Positions 1 to 14,020 of a DNA stretch of 64,000 nt are shown piece by piece (the first letter of the stretch is position 1; each line of letters begins with the position of its first letter). The position numbers were made by a program, and so were the translations under genes. The DNA comes from Ceratothoa steindachneri (Eukaryota; Arthropoda; Malacostraca; Isopoda; Cymothoidae): positions 175,869,056 to 175,933,055 of the forward strand of contig OZ018326.1 of assembly GCA_963969495.1 (NCBI GenBank), written 5' to 3'. The notes under the pieces are model-generated. The model saw only the letters and a program-made list of their open reading frames with translations, did not search any database and was not told where the DNA came from.

Positions 1-217
1 AAGTTTAGTGTGGCTACCGGGTATCGGGCTCAAGGTGGAGTCTTTTTCCTCTTCTTTTCGTAATTCTTTAAGGGTGAGGAATTTCCCTGTCTTTTACAAT
101 GCATCAGGATATGAGGAGACTCTCTGACGAGAGTAAGTTGAACTTTACCAAGTTAACTTAAAGTCCGGTTTGATAACAAGGGACTAGCTCGAGGATGAGC
201 TGCTTCTTAGCCGCCTT
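1..217. other. Window start, unassigned
   Basis: No coding signal or RNA gene is recognised. The sequence leads directly into a tandem repeat whose motif (CTTCGTAG) already appears at the right edge. Confidence 0.4.
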
Positions 218-410
218 CGTAGCCCTGCCTCTCTTTCAGGAGACTTCGTAGTCTGGCAACTCACGTAATTTACCTGTCCAGTCTCGGTAGCCCGGCCTCA
301 ATCCAGGGAGTTCGTAGCCTAGAGACTGACGTATTCTACCAGTCCAGTTTCGGTAGCCCTGCTTCTATTCGGGGACTTCGTAGCTTGGAGACTCACGTAT
401 TCTTTTTCGT
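218..410. repeat. Three-copy tandem repeat, period about 66 bp
   Basis: Units start near 218, 285 and 351, each opening with CGTAGCCC or CGGTAGCCC, then CTTCGTAG or GTTCGTAG, then ACTCACGTA or ACTGACGTATT. The copies are clearly related but diverged, and the third is shortened. It is GC-richer than its surroundings and is followed by a G-run at about 417-427. Nothing indicates that it is translated. Confidence 0.75.
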
Positions 411-1289
411 AGGAGGAGGGGGGGGGGCTTTATGGACGGGCCCAGGAGGGTTCTTATTCTAACGGTTTTCTTACCAAGTCTTACCTCAGCTTCCGTTGGT
501 CTTCGAGCTAGATAGAAACGCGCCTCCAATTTCTTCCTTGATGTGAAATTTAATATACTCTCGTTGGGAAGATCTTGTATTTTAAAGCCATTCGGCTTTT
601 CCTACAGACGTGTGGCGAGGGTCTATGGTTACGAGCTTGACCCGAGTTGCATGGCCCGGGTGTTCTTGTGGTTATAGTCCTGGGCTCCACTGAGAGAGAA
701 CGGGAGGGTGACGATTCCCCTACAACCATCAAGGTATCAAATTTCTTACTAAACATTTACGTCTTTAGTAACTTGTGAAAAAGAGAGACTTACCGATACG
801 CCTTTGATAAAAATTATGAAAAATCATAAATACGTCCAACGTAACGAAATGCATAATAGTAGAAAACATGTTCAATTTAAAAGTCAAAACTGTAGAGCAA
901 GAAGACTAGAGAAGCCTAGTATTATTGTTTCCATTAATTTTTTAAATTGAAAGAAAATTGATTATACAAATGGATAGAAAATAACCAACTTCAATGGATT
1001 ATACAAGAAAATAATTGTACATTTTTTCAAACAAACATGATAAACGAAAATTTAACGTAATAGTAAATACTTTCCTTGCCTTTTAAAGCTCTTTTGCACA
1101 AAAAATACCTAAAAATTTATCTCTTTCTCATTAAAAAGCTCATTAGGCTTTGAAGAAAAACACTTTTTAGGTCTTTTCTTCTATGTTGCATGTGAGTCGA
1201 GTCGCGAGTGACTCTACATTTCATTATGTCGATCGGTCGTTTCCAGTTTTTCTTTGTGGTATTTGTAATAACATTGTGACTAATTAACA
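411..1289. other. Unassigned sequence
   Basis: The stretch begins with a poly-G run, stays moderately GC-rich to about 740 and then becomes AT-rich. A short minus-strand open frame at 550-756 has no recognisable motif. No gene or RNA is seen. Confidence 0.4.
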
Positions 1290-1520
1290 GATTCTAACGA
1301 GATTTAAAAGCCCTATGTTGTTTTAAATTTACTTTCGAATGATATAATTGTTAAAGTCGTCCTAACCTTAGCTAAAGAATTATTTGGTTTTGGCAAAAAC
1401 AATCTAACTATTCGGCCGATTCTAACGAGATTTAAAACCCTTATGTTGTTTTACATTTTCTTTAGAATGATATAATTGCCAAAGTTCTCCAAAGGTTAAC
1501 CCCTGAATTATTGAAAGTTT
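1290..1520. repeat. Direct tandem duplication, 128-bp period
   Basis: GATTCTAACGAGATTTAAAA occurs at 1290 and again at 1418. Similarity continues through CTATGTTGTTTTA, AATGATATAATTG and a terminal GAATTATT. The copies differ by scattered substitutions, so the duplication is not recent. Confidence 0.8.
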
Positions 1521-2029
1521 TGAAGATCGTAAGTTTATAAATCAGAATAAGTGAGAGCACGCGACCTTTTGGTCAGCAGAACTTGTTTTTTATTGAAAAT
1601 CTGATTAGTTAAAGATAAAAAGATGTTAAGCGATTTAAAGATCAAGGGAGGACATTGTATGAGATAATAGCTACCACTCCAGCATATTCATTGCATTTAG
1701 TATTAAGCGTGCGATGTTTAGTCTTCTATTGTCTTAAGAATCTTATCTCCCCTGTGGTGTACGATCGCTGGATGTTTTCATCTCAATGTACTTTAAACCT
1801 TTACCACTTGTGGAGCGTAGACTTCCCTTTTTTGTCTTTGGATTATAAATTTGCAATGAAATATTTCCTCACAATTGATTCATACCAATTTGTAGAACTC
1901 ATTTTCTATTACGAAAGCAAGTTAAAAAATTGAGGGGACTTGCAGAAGCACGGTAAACTTCTAAGTGAACGGTCATAATATATATAATTAAGTGCCAAAA
2001 GTTATTGGATATCAGTATTTAAAGGTAAT
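1521..2029. other. Unassigned AT-rich sequence
   Basis: It contains a 92-codon open frame at 1655-1933 (+). The predicted protein is hydrophobic and F/Y/L-rich, as expected from translating AT-rich DNA. No family is recognised and no flanking gene signal is seen, so I do not call it a gene. Confidence 0.4.
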
Positions 2030-2520
2030 GGTTGGCCGCTACACTGTACTGCGAAGTCAGAAATATTCTCACAACTGTAACAACTGTGACATGAAACCTG
2101 CGTCAGTGTGAATCCCGGTTATACTATTCAGAACAAGGCGAAGTGAATTATAAGAATTCATACGTGGCATGACAGTGAGTGCCGTATGAATGGAACATTC
2201 CATTTTTGACTCTATGCAGACATTCGTCGATTCCATGTAGCCCATAAAAGTATGGCTATTCCAGTAGGATAATGCACCCTGTCATTCGGCCCCACTTGGC
2301 CCAGAATTAGTTTAAGGAGCATCTTTGAGAGTTTCAAAGAAAGTTTTGGCTACAACTTTCAGCTGACATTAACCCAATAAAGCATTTTGGGCACGTGGGG
2401 GCTAGATCTATTTGCAGCCAATATCCAGCGCTTGCTAATATCAGGAGGTTCTGCGCATCTATTGAGGTGCGATTAAAATTCAAGAACAATTGGGATACGG
2501 GTCTGATCACTAAAGTAATT
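2030..2520 (+). pseudogene. Tc1/mariner-class transposase fossil (C-terminal half)
   Basis: Joining frames gives the second catalytic block, read FQ*DNAPCHSA near 2258-2290. It is followed by LSADINPIKHFG near 2355-2395, which is the third block of the Tc1 family (normally NPIEHLW). The catalytic Glu of the third block is therefore Lys here, and the Gln before the Asp is a stop. Downstream residues ARSICSQYPALANIRR continue a typical C-terminus. Upstream, only traces can be followed to about 2030. Family membership rests on the two motifs and their spacing. The element is inactive. Confidence 0.65.
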
Positions 2521-4690
<2,170 letters not shown>

Positions 4691-5379
4691 AAGTTTTGTT
4701 GATGGAAATCCGAGCTATGATTATGTCTCAATATGATAAGTAATTACTGGTTTTACAGGCTAATTTTATTCAAATGGACGGACTAGTTTGCGGGAATCGA
4801 CGAGAGGATTAAACTGAAATTGAAGGTTTGGCAAAGCAGGGTGAGTGCAACCTGCTTCTCCCTAGAGCAAATTCCATATGGCCGTGTAATAGCCTACACA
4901 TCCTAAGGTCAACAATGTCAAAGTGAGTTAGGGGATTTGTCCCGACAGTCCCATGTGGAAGCTCTAACTCAATTAAAATCACTGTGACAAGTGGAAAAAA
5001 CCCTACACAAAGTTTCAGCTATTTTTCGCCGGCGGTAGGAAAAAATGTATCGTTTACATTTTTATTGAGGAGAATGTGCTGATCTATTTTACTCAACAAA
5101 ATTCACTGCACCATAGCGCTCTCCCTACCAGGGTTTACCCCAAACAGAGTTATATTTATTCAGTCCATGGGTCCGCCACTAATCAAAGAGATGTGCTTAT
5201 CTTTACCCGAATGGAACTTGTAAAAACACATTTATGAGCCTCTCTATTAATTTGCTGATGTTACCAGCAATGGACTTAATGCCTCTTATTTGATGAGTAT
5301 AGAGTTAAGACGGGCTCTAAGAGCTTGGAGAGTGAGGAAATGAACCTAAATATATCCAAAATACCTTTTAAATAACTCA
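4691..5379. other. Unassigned sequence
   Basis: Stops are frequent in all frames. No catalytic motif, RNA gene or repeat was recognised. It may be the upstream part of the putative LTR-retrotransposon remnant that follows. Confidence 0.3.
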
Positions 5380-5915
5380 TCAAAGCGTCGATTTTGCCTT
5401 GCGGAGGGGAGATTTGATCGAAGCTACGAAAGGAGAAGACAACTTAATAAGGCATCGGCTGTTTTTGCTACCTGATCTAAACGAGTATTGGGAGGTAAAG
5501 TAGCAAACATCTGCTGTATATGGGAAGAAAGTGGCTGCTAAATAGCTCTCGGAAGAGATTGTGGTTGATTGAATTGCTAACAATATAAAAAAAAGATTAC
5601 TGCTTCATGAACTTCTGGCATTTTCAGACAGCAAGATCATCATACACCATAATATGTCGATAATATTGGCACTTGGAGGTGTCTGTACGCCCTATTACCT
5701 CATGCTTAAGAGCATTTTATAGTGTCGTAGTTGGAAGGATAATATTAATTCATTCAGGATTGCAGAGACTGAAGTTGGCACGACGAAAATTGTGTGGCCA
5801 CATTAAACATTTTACTTTACAATTCATGGATCCAGAAAATATATTCATATTTTCTGAACCATACATCTGTAGTTTCGCTGGTAAAGTGATAAGAGTAATT
5901 ATATTTTCTTGATTG
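5380..5915 (+). pseudogene. Possible Ty3/gypsy-type RT/RNase H remnant
   Basis: Plus-strand frames give HLLYMGRKWLL near 5495-5535, a LLHELLAFSD-like run near 5600, and TEVGTTKIVWPH*TFYFTIHG with a following *TIHL near 5770-5880. The spacing resembles the RNase H part of Ty3/gypsy pol (K-W..., E-x-E-ALAIVWA-x2-F-x2-YL-x-G, then DHK-L). The Asp of DHK-L falls on a stop and most residues differ. This is a weak match judged by eye. An unrelated AT-rich sequence could produce it. Confidence 0.22.
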
Positions 5916-6555
5916 TAAAAGCAGTAGACTTCTCGATTTGCAAACGTGCATGTGATTTTAGTGTTTCATAATCCTTTACTTCAGCAAGACAGGCACCCAA
6001 AAGAATAACTCTTCTTACAGTATATCTCTCTAGTTGTTTATACTTAAGTTGTTGGCACTACTAGCAATTATGTAATAAAATGTGACCCCAAGTAAGGTTC
6101 ATGCTACATTCAGTTGCTTTGATTAAACTCTGAAACTAACGAAGGCATTAAGGGATCATACTGAATACTGGAGGACGTTTATTATATAGAGGGTTAAAAG
6201 ATATTAGTTTTGATTTCAGGCTTTATTAAAACAAATAATAAATTCATAGAAATAATATATTAACAAAAAAAAAAAATGAAATATTAGTGAAAGAAGACAG
6301 TAGCGAGTTATGGTATATGGTAGTGAAAGCACTGTATAGGAGCAGAAAATTTATTTACGAGACTAGAAGGATATGAAGTTCATTATAGCGTCTTCACTCT
6401 ACACTGAGAATGGAATGGACAGGATAGTCACTACACAGTCTCAAAATTCTGACAAAAAAAACGGAGAAAAACTGTAAGTAAACAAGGGATGTCGTTCTAA
6501 GATCATTAACTCTACTTTTTAAAATCAGGTTTTGAAAATAGGAGCTACATTTAAA
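5916..6555. other. Unassigned AT-rich sequence
   Basis: No motif is recognised. It could include the 3' flank of the minus-strand Penelope-like element that begins at about 6556. Confidence 0.35.
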
Positions 6556-7790
6556 TTGACCATCCGAAAGATTAAAATTGGGTAATTCTCCTATTAGTAT
6601 CGATTCTACAATTATGCCCTTACGGATATCTTTACAATTGAATATTATATGCGACTTTGATTAAGCTCTTTGGTGGTTGTAATTGCTAATGTGGTTAAAA
6701 ATACTGTTTTAGTACTGCCTCACGTCACATCACCTTTATGTTCATATATTCGTTTTTTTAATGTTCTTCTAGTCTTTCTTATATAGAACGAGGGGCAGTT
6801 AGTGGATTCACACGTGATTACATATACACCTGCTTCATTTGGCTGATCAATGGGGTTAGTTAAAAGAAAGATTTGAGGATGGAATAAGGGTAGTTAAACA
6901 TGTCTCGGCCTGGAGAAATAACTCTGTTTACTCCTTTGAGGAGGAGAGGAAATGGAAAAGATAGCCAATTCGTTCTCTCACTTTGTTTTTATCCTTGAGC
7001 TTGTAGTATGTAGATTTAGCCTTAGATAAGCTCTCATTGACAATGTGGAGGGGATAATTTCATTCAATGAATAAGAAGGTGGTATATATAATTTCGTCTT
7101 CTAAAATGCAAGGATTACAGATTCAAAGTGCTCTCAAAAATATACCTGTTGCAACGACTATTTTAAAGCTAACATCATGAAGTGAAAAGAAATGGATGTA
7201 AGAAGTAGAATGGGTCAGTTGATTGGATATATTGGAGCTAATTTGGGAAATAAATCTTACAACTTGGACATCTAGAAAGCCTATACAATTATCCTTTTCC
7301 AATTCTACCTTAAATCTGATTGTGAGATTGAAGTGTTAAATTTTTTAAAGAAGTTTTCAATTGAATTTAAACTTTTTCTAGGTCAAATAGATATGACATC
7401 GTCTACATGCCTAAACCATGCAAAGTTTGAAATTAGAATAACAGAAGGGAGTAAGTCAACTTCAAAATGTTCCATAAAACGGTTACATAATATGAGAGAT
7501 AAGATATTGCACATACTAAGTCCATATATATGACGAAAGTGTTTTCACTATCAGATAAATTATTCCCTTCAATTAGCATTGATTTACACATAATTGTACG
7601 GTTTCATTCAGTTTCATTTAGGGACTGTGAACACGCTATAAACATATTTAAATTTATAATTATGCTACTCATCTATGTTAAAGTTTGTAAAAGCCTGGAT
7701 AATTTTTTCGTCCGCTAATCTGAGAAATTCTTCTAACCTTAGAGCTACAGAAGGCTAAAGTGGAAGGACAAAAGATATTCCTGAACATAG
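6556..7790 (-). pseudogene. Penelope-like element: RT and GIY-YIG fossil
   Basis: Read on the minus strand, three landmarks appear in family order. (1) The RT catalytic box is WFRHVDDVISI at about 7390-7425, where the family has YVDD. (2) STSYIHFFSLHDVSFK at about 7150-7205 matches the post-RT signature seen as NSYIHFYS in the other copy at 16 kb. (3) A GIY-YIG endonuclease reads EAGVYVITCESTNCP, then SFYIRKTRRTLKKRIYEH, at about 6735-6845. The second G of YIG-x-T is Arg. Upstream, LNETVQLCVNQC (about 7575-7615) fits the RT region before YVDD. Many stops and frameshifts are present, so it is dead. Penelope-like elements couple an RT to a GIY-YIG nuclease. The order here is direct evidence for that class, and the clade within it is not determined. 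Confidence 0.82.
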
Positions 7791-8965
7791 ATATAAATCA
7801 TATGAAGTGGTCTTAATTAGCTTTCACTGATAAATCGTCGTTAGCATGTTTCAACCCATTAAAGTATTTATATACAATGCTAAAAGCTTTCACTAATGGA
7901 TGACAGAGTTTCAATTGTGATTATATTGACAAGCGTCAGCGAGAGGTATCAGCTTCAAAATGTTTCAAAGGATTGGATAGTGCAATACAGAAGTTGTGCT
8001 TCTGTTGGCAAAGGAGGAAAGAGAACATGAAAAATTGAGTGATACTAAGATAAAGAGAGAAGTTTCTCTGAAACATTTGGTTAGTAATAGGATTGTTTAG
8101 CCGAGCTATCGTTAAAGCACCTTAGTTCATTATTATCTAGGCTTTCTCAAAGAAGCTGAGCAGCAAATGTTTTCTACAGAAGATAACTTACATAAAGTAT
8201 ACACTTAGCACTCTCTGCATCGAAAATGCAATTATGATTTTAGATTTGCTGAATATTGTTACGATCGCCTTGACTTGATTTGAACTCAAGGAATCAGAGA
8301 GACTGTTTGGACTGTTAGATAATGCATATAAGAAATTTCCTCAAAAATAATGTTTACTAAATATATGAAGCTTAAATATTTAATGACAGCTACAACTAAT
8401 CGAAAAATAATATGTGTATCATCGTTATTAAAGTTAAATTTATTAATCATTAGAGTCAAAAAGGCTATTACAAATTTTGACATTATTTCATTAACTGAGT
8501 CATGAATAGAACCAGATAGAAAACTTGTATGGGAAGATAATGATGAAATGTTTTGTGTCTTCAGCTGCTCAAAAACTATATATTGAGCATTACTGAATAA
8601 AAATCTTCCTCAAAGTAAAATAAAGGAAATGACGAGGAATTATTTGCATTTTAGGGAATAGTGTTGCAAGGCAGCAATTGATAGTTTTTAGTACCGATTT
8701 TAAAGTTGCTAATATATAATTTAACAATGAAATAGCTATTAATGATAAAAAAACGATTACTTGATTTTAAAGCGAAAAGTTTCATAGCCAAGTAGTCAAT
8801 CTTTAGATAAAACATCAAATAAATAATATTCTTAATTGTAGAAATGAAAATATTGATAAGTTGACAGGATGTAAAATATAAAAATGAATGATATCGTCGC
8901 TATATATGAGGCGAAGTTGTTAATTTGTTGCAAACTTTAATATAAAAGAAAATAACGTAAATAGG

Positions 8966-8966
<1 letters not shown>
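7791..8966. other. Unassigned AT-rich sequence
   Basis: The first few hundred bases may be the unreadable 5' part of the Penelope-like element. A 65-codon minus-strand frame at 8286-8483 is hydrophobic and unrecognised. No RNA gene is seen. Confidence 0.35.

Positions 8967-9027
<61 letters not shown>
8967..9027. repeat. (TA)n microsatellite, about 61 bp
   Basis: Uninterrupted TA dinucleotides. The sequence becomes more GC-rich immediately to the right. Confidence 0.98.
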
Positions 9028-9029
<2 letters not shown>

Positions 9030-9499
9030 AACTTACATGTTATAGTGTTGACTGGGTATAGTATTGATACGCTTCAATGAAATATCTGTCGGTCTAATCC
9101 ATGGCATACAAGAGTTGATCGAGACTTGTTGCCGGCCTTCTCGATGGTCGCACTCTTTAACTGGGTGAAAAGTGTGGTGATAATTTACCTGAGATTTACC
9201 TTACTGGTGCACAGGGCTGGTTTGCTTCTATATAACCACGATTCACACAGAATAGTCTGGTGAGCTAATAGCCCGGATGTTCTGAGTGATGTAATCGAAC
9301 TAATTGTCTGAAAGCCTAGGCTCTCTTCGGCTTATTTAGTACGACGCAGAGTTCGGCTACTACATCTACCTATTCCATGTGGCCACCTTCTTGTTCCACA
9401 GAAACACCATATCTTCCAGTAACTGATGTAACCCTTCAAAATGTTGAACAGAGGCCTCGCTAATGGCAACCCAAAACTTTATGATGTGGGTCAAGAACT
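9028..9499. other. Unassigned, moderately GC-rich block
   Basis: Base composition is more balanced than in the flanks, which suggests repeat-derived material. No catalytic motif could be read on either strand. It lies downstream (in the minus sense) of a mariner-class fossil and may hold its unreadable C-terminus. Confidence 0.35.
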
Positions 9500-9863
9500 T
9501 GGTGCTCATCAAACTGGGTAAACTTTTTGGTAATTCACCACCTGGTCCTCGAAGAGCAAGTAAAGCTTAAGAGGATTTTTCAATATTTTCATATGCCTCG
9601 CATCACGATTCTGCCACTTGTCTTTTATCTTTTGCAGACGAAACTTACCTTTTCTTGTCTACTATGTGTAATACCTTATATCATCATTGGTTAATTCCCT
9701 GTTTAAAGACTCTACCTCTTCCTTTTCTCTAACTATTGACTTTATTGACTTGCTAGGATGGTTATCAATGATCTTCTAGATCTCATTGGTAAATTCTGGG
9801 TTTCTTTTCGAATAAACACGCTTAGAGTAATGTTTTAGAACTGTTAATACCTCGTAATTACCC
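9500..9863 (-). pseudogene. Mariner-class transposase fossil (N-terminal half)
   Basis: On the minus strand, NPEFTNEI*KIIDNHPSKSIK is followed by NDDIRYYT, then GKFRLQKIKDKW, then LLFEDQVVNYQKVYP. This is the order of the helix-turn-helix (PSKS), linker (EDIRY, then MRKGKF) and first catalytic Asp (FFSDEKNF, then VN-QNNRW) in a mariner-class (IS630-like) family that I recall as multicopy in crustacean genomes. The catalytic Asp block is degraded (FED), with at least three stops. It ends abruptly at about 9863, where a plus-strand LINE begins. That is consistent with the LINE having inserted into it. Confidence 0.68.
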
Positions 9864-10814
9864 ATACTCGTGGTGGTAAATGGACAGGCTTCTGAGTGGA
9901 AGCCCGTTACTAGCGGGGTGCCTCAAGGTTCTGTCCTGGGACCACTACTATTCATCATCTACGTCAACGACATGGACGGTAACATGGTTGCCAAGATTTC
10001 AAAATTTGCCGACGATACCAAGCTTGGTATGAACGTTGCAAAGGATGGAAATACTGCCCGCCTGCAGAAAGATCTTGTGAAGATTGAAGAGTGGTCGGAC
10101 ACGTTGCAAACGCCTTTTAACGTGAAAAAATGCAAAGTAATGAATATCGGCCACAGAAACCCCTAATCTCATTATATCCTTAAGGGCACTGCTCTTGAAT
10201 CGAGTGACACTAAGAAGGACTTGGGTGTTACTATCACTAGCGACCTCAAGTTCTCGAAACAGTGCATCTAGGCAGAGAAGAAAGCCCAAAGGATGTTAGG
10301 CTACATAAAGCGCCAGTTTGGATACCGTATCAAGGAGATAGTACTCAGTCTGTACAACTCCCTGGTTCGGCCGCACCTGGAGTATGCTGTACAATTTTGG
10401 AATCCATCGTTTTGAAAGGACATCGCAAGGTTGGAACGCGTACAATCTAGGGCACCTAAACTGATTCCCTCTATCCGACATAAAAGTTATGAGGATAGAC
10501 TAGGGGAATTAGATCTGTTCTTGCTGGAAACCTGTAGACTGCGTGGTCAGCTCATCGAAGTTTTCAAAATACTTCGAGGGTTCGACAATATTGACTACCG
10601 GGATATTTTCACACTAAGTGAGAACAGAACGCGCAATCACGGCTTCAAACCTGAACTTAAGCGTTACAACCACAATATGTGTGGAAGGTTTTTCACCTAC
10701 AGTATCTGCGGTAAGTGGAACGCACTTCCAGTGGAAGTTGTCAACAGTGAATCTGTTGACCAGTTCAAGTCAAGACTAGACAAAGTCTTGAAAAGTGGCC
10801 GTTTAGGGACGTAA
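9864..10814 (+). pseudogene. CR1-like non-LTR retrotransposon, 5'-truncated RT
   Basis: A single reading frame of about 315 codons is broken only by three stops (TAA 10164, TAG 10269, TGA 10413) and ends at TAA 10812-10814. It contains RT motif SGVPQGSVLGPLLF, then the catalytic box FADDTKLG (about 10000-10025), then the thumb region LYNSLVRPHLEYAVQFWNP. It finishes with the C-terminal tail typical of CR1/Rex1-like elements (HSYEDRL-like, IEVFKILRGFDNID, FFTY...WNALPVEVV). The endonuclease and RT fingers are absent, as expected from 5' truncation during target-primed insertion. With no frameshift and three stops, this is one of the younger insertions. It abuts a mariner-class fossil on the left. 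The exact clade is inferred from memory of the C-terminal tail. Confidence 0.88.
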
Positions 10815-11130
10815 AACAATTGAGCAGTCATGTGCCTGCTCGATTGATAGTCCAAAGGTACCCTCTTTGAATGGACCGTAAGTTCTCCTAGGGTACTTAC
10901 TTTCCTTGTTACTCCTTGTTACTTCTTTCTTGACTCTCTGTATCGTCCTATTATTTCCCTTTCCAAATATTTTGATGAATGAATACACCATATTATTGCT
11001 TCCGCTCCCGATGTTGCTCAGCTGAGTCTGCAAGTTTTTGCTATGAAAATAATATAAAACCGATTTCAGATTCTGTGAGTCTACTGAAGAAAACATTATC
11101 AGCATTACAAAAGGTATTGTGCAAATCATA
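10815..11130. other. LINE 3' flank, possible remainder of interrupted transposase
   Basis: The 3' end of the CR1-like copy must lie here, but no clear terminal microsatellite was found. On the minus strand the text SNNMVYSFIKIFGKGNN then TIQRVKKEV resembles the TVYxVxKRFKEG helix at the start of mariner-class transposases. It would be the part upstream of 9863 if the LINE split that gene. This is a weak reading. Confidence 0.25.
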
Positions 11131-13429
11131 AATCAATAATTTAAGCTTTTTTAGCTAAAACACATGAGTCACGTCCTTCTTTATCGCGATGTAATGATTT
11201 AAATGAAGAGAACATACATGCTAATTTTCAAGTACTCATAGATTAAATTTCATATTATACTGATAAATAAAAATTTAAAACCATATGCCTCCAAATATAA
11301 CACTGAACAACAAAAAAATATCTTTTTTCTGGTGCCTGAATTATTTCAACGAATTCTTAAGTGATTTTACCTGCTAAATTCGCAAATAAATTAAGTTTTT
11401 CTTCATGAGGTCTAATTTTCTGTCTCTCTTCATCTCTTTTTGGTTCTATTAGATGCTAAAATTGCCCCTGAAAATATTTCCAAAAGTGTACATGAGTTGA
11501 TATTAGTGATTTTAGGGTGAAATTAAATAAGAATGTTTCTTTATTTAAGTTTTTTTTTATTCTACAAGAGTCAATTAATATGATACAATTAAGAGATCAT
11601 AACACATAAACAAACGAAGCCAAGTAAAAATTAAAAATTGTAAATGCAGGTTGGTAAAGATTTTTGGCAGAAATTTCACCGATAAATTTACGCTTATTCG
11701 CGCACCGTTGATGTTGAGGCAACAGGAGTATCTCATTTTAAAAACCAGTACTAGTCGGCTATCATCGCAGCGTCCTAAGGTCGTTGGTTACGAGTTTCGA
11801 TCTCTTTGATGTATGATGGAATCGTTCGCCTTGTTTGTGGTTAATATCTCCGAGATTTTTAGGAAAACGATCAAGATAACTAAAAAGAAAATGCCTTTTG
11901 ATGCTCATATTCGTGCCAATATCACGAAGGGTTGATATCAAGTTGGTAACAAGGTCTTTATAGTTTCATTTTTTGTGTTACCATAACCCCTTTTGAGAAT
12001 TAACGCAACATCTTCCTTAACAGGACATCTTGCTCATTTTCTATTGCTTAGTTCACCACAACTTCTGAAATAACGGCAAAAATAAAATAATAAGAGTTAG
12101 AATAAAGTGACGAATCCAGTGTAGTGGACGTTCAAACATACATAGTAACTAATTTATAACATATACACACTTATGACATATACATATGGACATTAACTCC
12201 TACATATACTTATATACATATGGACATTGACTTACACACAGACTTTTAACATATGGACTTTGACTTAAATTTAATATATGTATTATAAAATGATGTTCAA
12301 TAACTTAAAAACTCGACCTCATAAGTCCAAAATGAAGGTAATTTTTCGATTCAGGAGACCGATTTCTTACAGGAATTATGCCATTTCCTAAACACCATAA
12401 ATCTTGTAGACCAGTGTAATTTATCTGAAACATACTAAGATGTTAATAAAACAGATCATAGCGACATTCGTTAATACTTAAAAAACATTTATATGACTTA
12501 TTGTCCCAAAAGATTTTAAGTTACCAAAAGTTACCTTTATTTTTTAAATGAGGAAGAAAATTGATCACACAAACTTCGGTTGTAAATACACTATTCTAGT
12601 CGCATCAAAATTAACAAATTTTCAATTTATTTACGAAATGCTAGAAAATTATGGTCGCCGAAGTCGTAGCCCTTATTTATGTTGAGATTAACCTGCCAAT
12701 GAGGGAACTCTAGAAGTGCCGATAGTTTTTTAGTTTAGTATTAGGCGATTTCGCTGGATGTGAACTGACTTACGATTGAGTCACTAATCCCGCTCCTCAT
12801 GGGTTAGTTTTGTGTATTCTATTGCTTTTTTTATCTCTCTAAATGAGTTAGATTCAAGTCCATCAATGATGCTAAACTAACCTGTATAGCGTAAACTAGT
12901 GGGATTGAGAAGAATTATAGTAAGACTAAAGAAATTATTTAATAGATCTTTTTAAAGGGAAGGTGCTTTTTTATTTCAAAATAAGTTAAAAGTAAAGCAT
13001 ATCGAGTCTCGAAGGAAAAATATCTAGGAAGAACTTGATATCAGTGTACTATTCTTGAGTTGTAAAATTATTGAAATTGCGTCTTTTAAGGTATTTTAAG
13101 GTAATTCTACTTGATAGTCAATCCTGACATAATCACAGTATAGAGAGTAAAAAGAATGTGTTAATGAATTCACACAATTATTTTTTTTTATTTTCTTGCT
13201 GATTCTTTCAAGATTTATGGAATTTGGTGAATTAAATTCTAAATTTATTAAACCAACATCACTGTACAAACATGACTGAAAATTTTAAGCATTAAGTATC
13301 TTTATAGAAGCGGAAAGTCAGCGGACAATATTTTCAAAATATTGAACCAACTATGAAAAGATTATGATTTTAAATCTATTAAACACTTTGAAAAGGTTAG
13401 AAGATGTCTTCAAGGAGTGACAGCCACCT
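11131..13429. other. Long unassigned AT-rich stretch
   Basis: No open frame with recognisable motifs was found on either strand. A minor imperfect repetition of ACATATGGACATT / ACATATGGACTTTGACTT lies at about 12180-12265. A less AT-rich patch lies at about 11640-11900. Nothing else is seen. Confidence 0.4.
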
Positions 13430-14020
13430 CTACTTCGATCAGTGAGGATACCAACCCTTATTATGAACACTAGGGGCAAAGGAAATTTAATTAAGAGTGG
13501 CAGCTAGCTTTTTCATAGGCTAAAATAAGCCATAAACATATATTTCCAACCCCACCAAAAAAGGGGAAGCGTAAAGAGCATAGCTACTCCTCCTCTGGCT
13601 TCTTGATGAATCACAAGCTTTAACCAGTTACGTGGTTAAGTGAAAAGATTTTATCTCGCCATGGCACCTACAACACAGAAAATGATTATATTTTGGCCCA
13701 AAATAAATGGGGGACATCATTCACGACACCAAAGTCAGCTTTAGTGATGGCGTATGCAACGGTAAGATTAAGGAGCACTCAAACACCACTGATCTTCATT
13801 GAAAAGGGCGTAAATATAAAAACATGTTTATTTTGAAGTTTGAAGGAGAAAGTGGTCCCCTTGGTTCGTACCAGCATACGAATTACCAGTGTCACCCTTC
13901 AACAAGACGAAGCAACTCAACATACAACAAAATGACGTGAAAATTACTTTGGCCAACAAGTTTGCAAGAGTTGTGCAGTTCGGAAATGCAAGCTGAAGAA
14001 TGTTAGGAGAAAATGTCAGT
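13430..14020 (+). pseudogene. Mariner-class transposase fossil (central part)
   Basis: Plus-strand frames join as EKILSRHGTYN, then TENDYILA (about 13640-13700), VMAYATVRL, TPLIFIEKGVNIKT (about 13740-13830), and VTLQQDEATQHTTK (about 13888-13930). These correspond to the region after the first catalytic Asp, the VMVWAGV and PLIFI-EGVKIN blocks, and the second catalytic Asp block (QQDGA-xHT). The second Asp is retained; the first is not clearly readable. Several stops and frame changes are present. The same block order recurs at 22.1-22.6 kb, so the two are probably copies of one family. Confidence 0.68.

Noticed and set aside
1655..1933. 92-codon frame as a small membrane protein gene
   Set aside because: Hydrophobic F/Y/L content follows from AT-rich DNA; there is no splice, promoter or homology evidence.
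12180..12265. ACATATGGACATT repeats as a regulatory array
   Set aside because: Only three loose copies in AT-rich DNA; not distinguishable from chance or decayed simple sequence.
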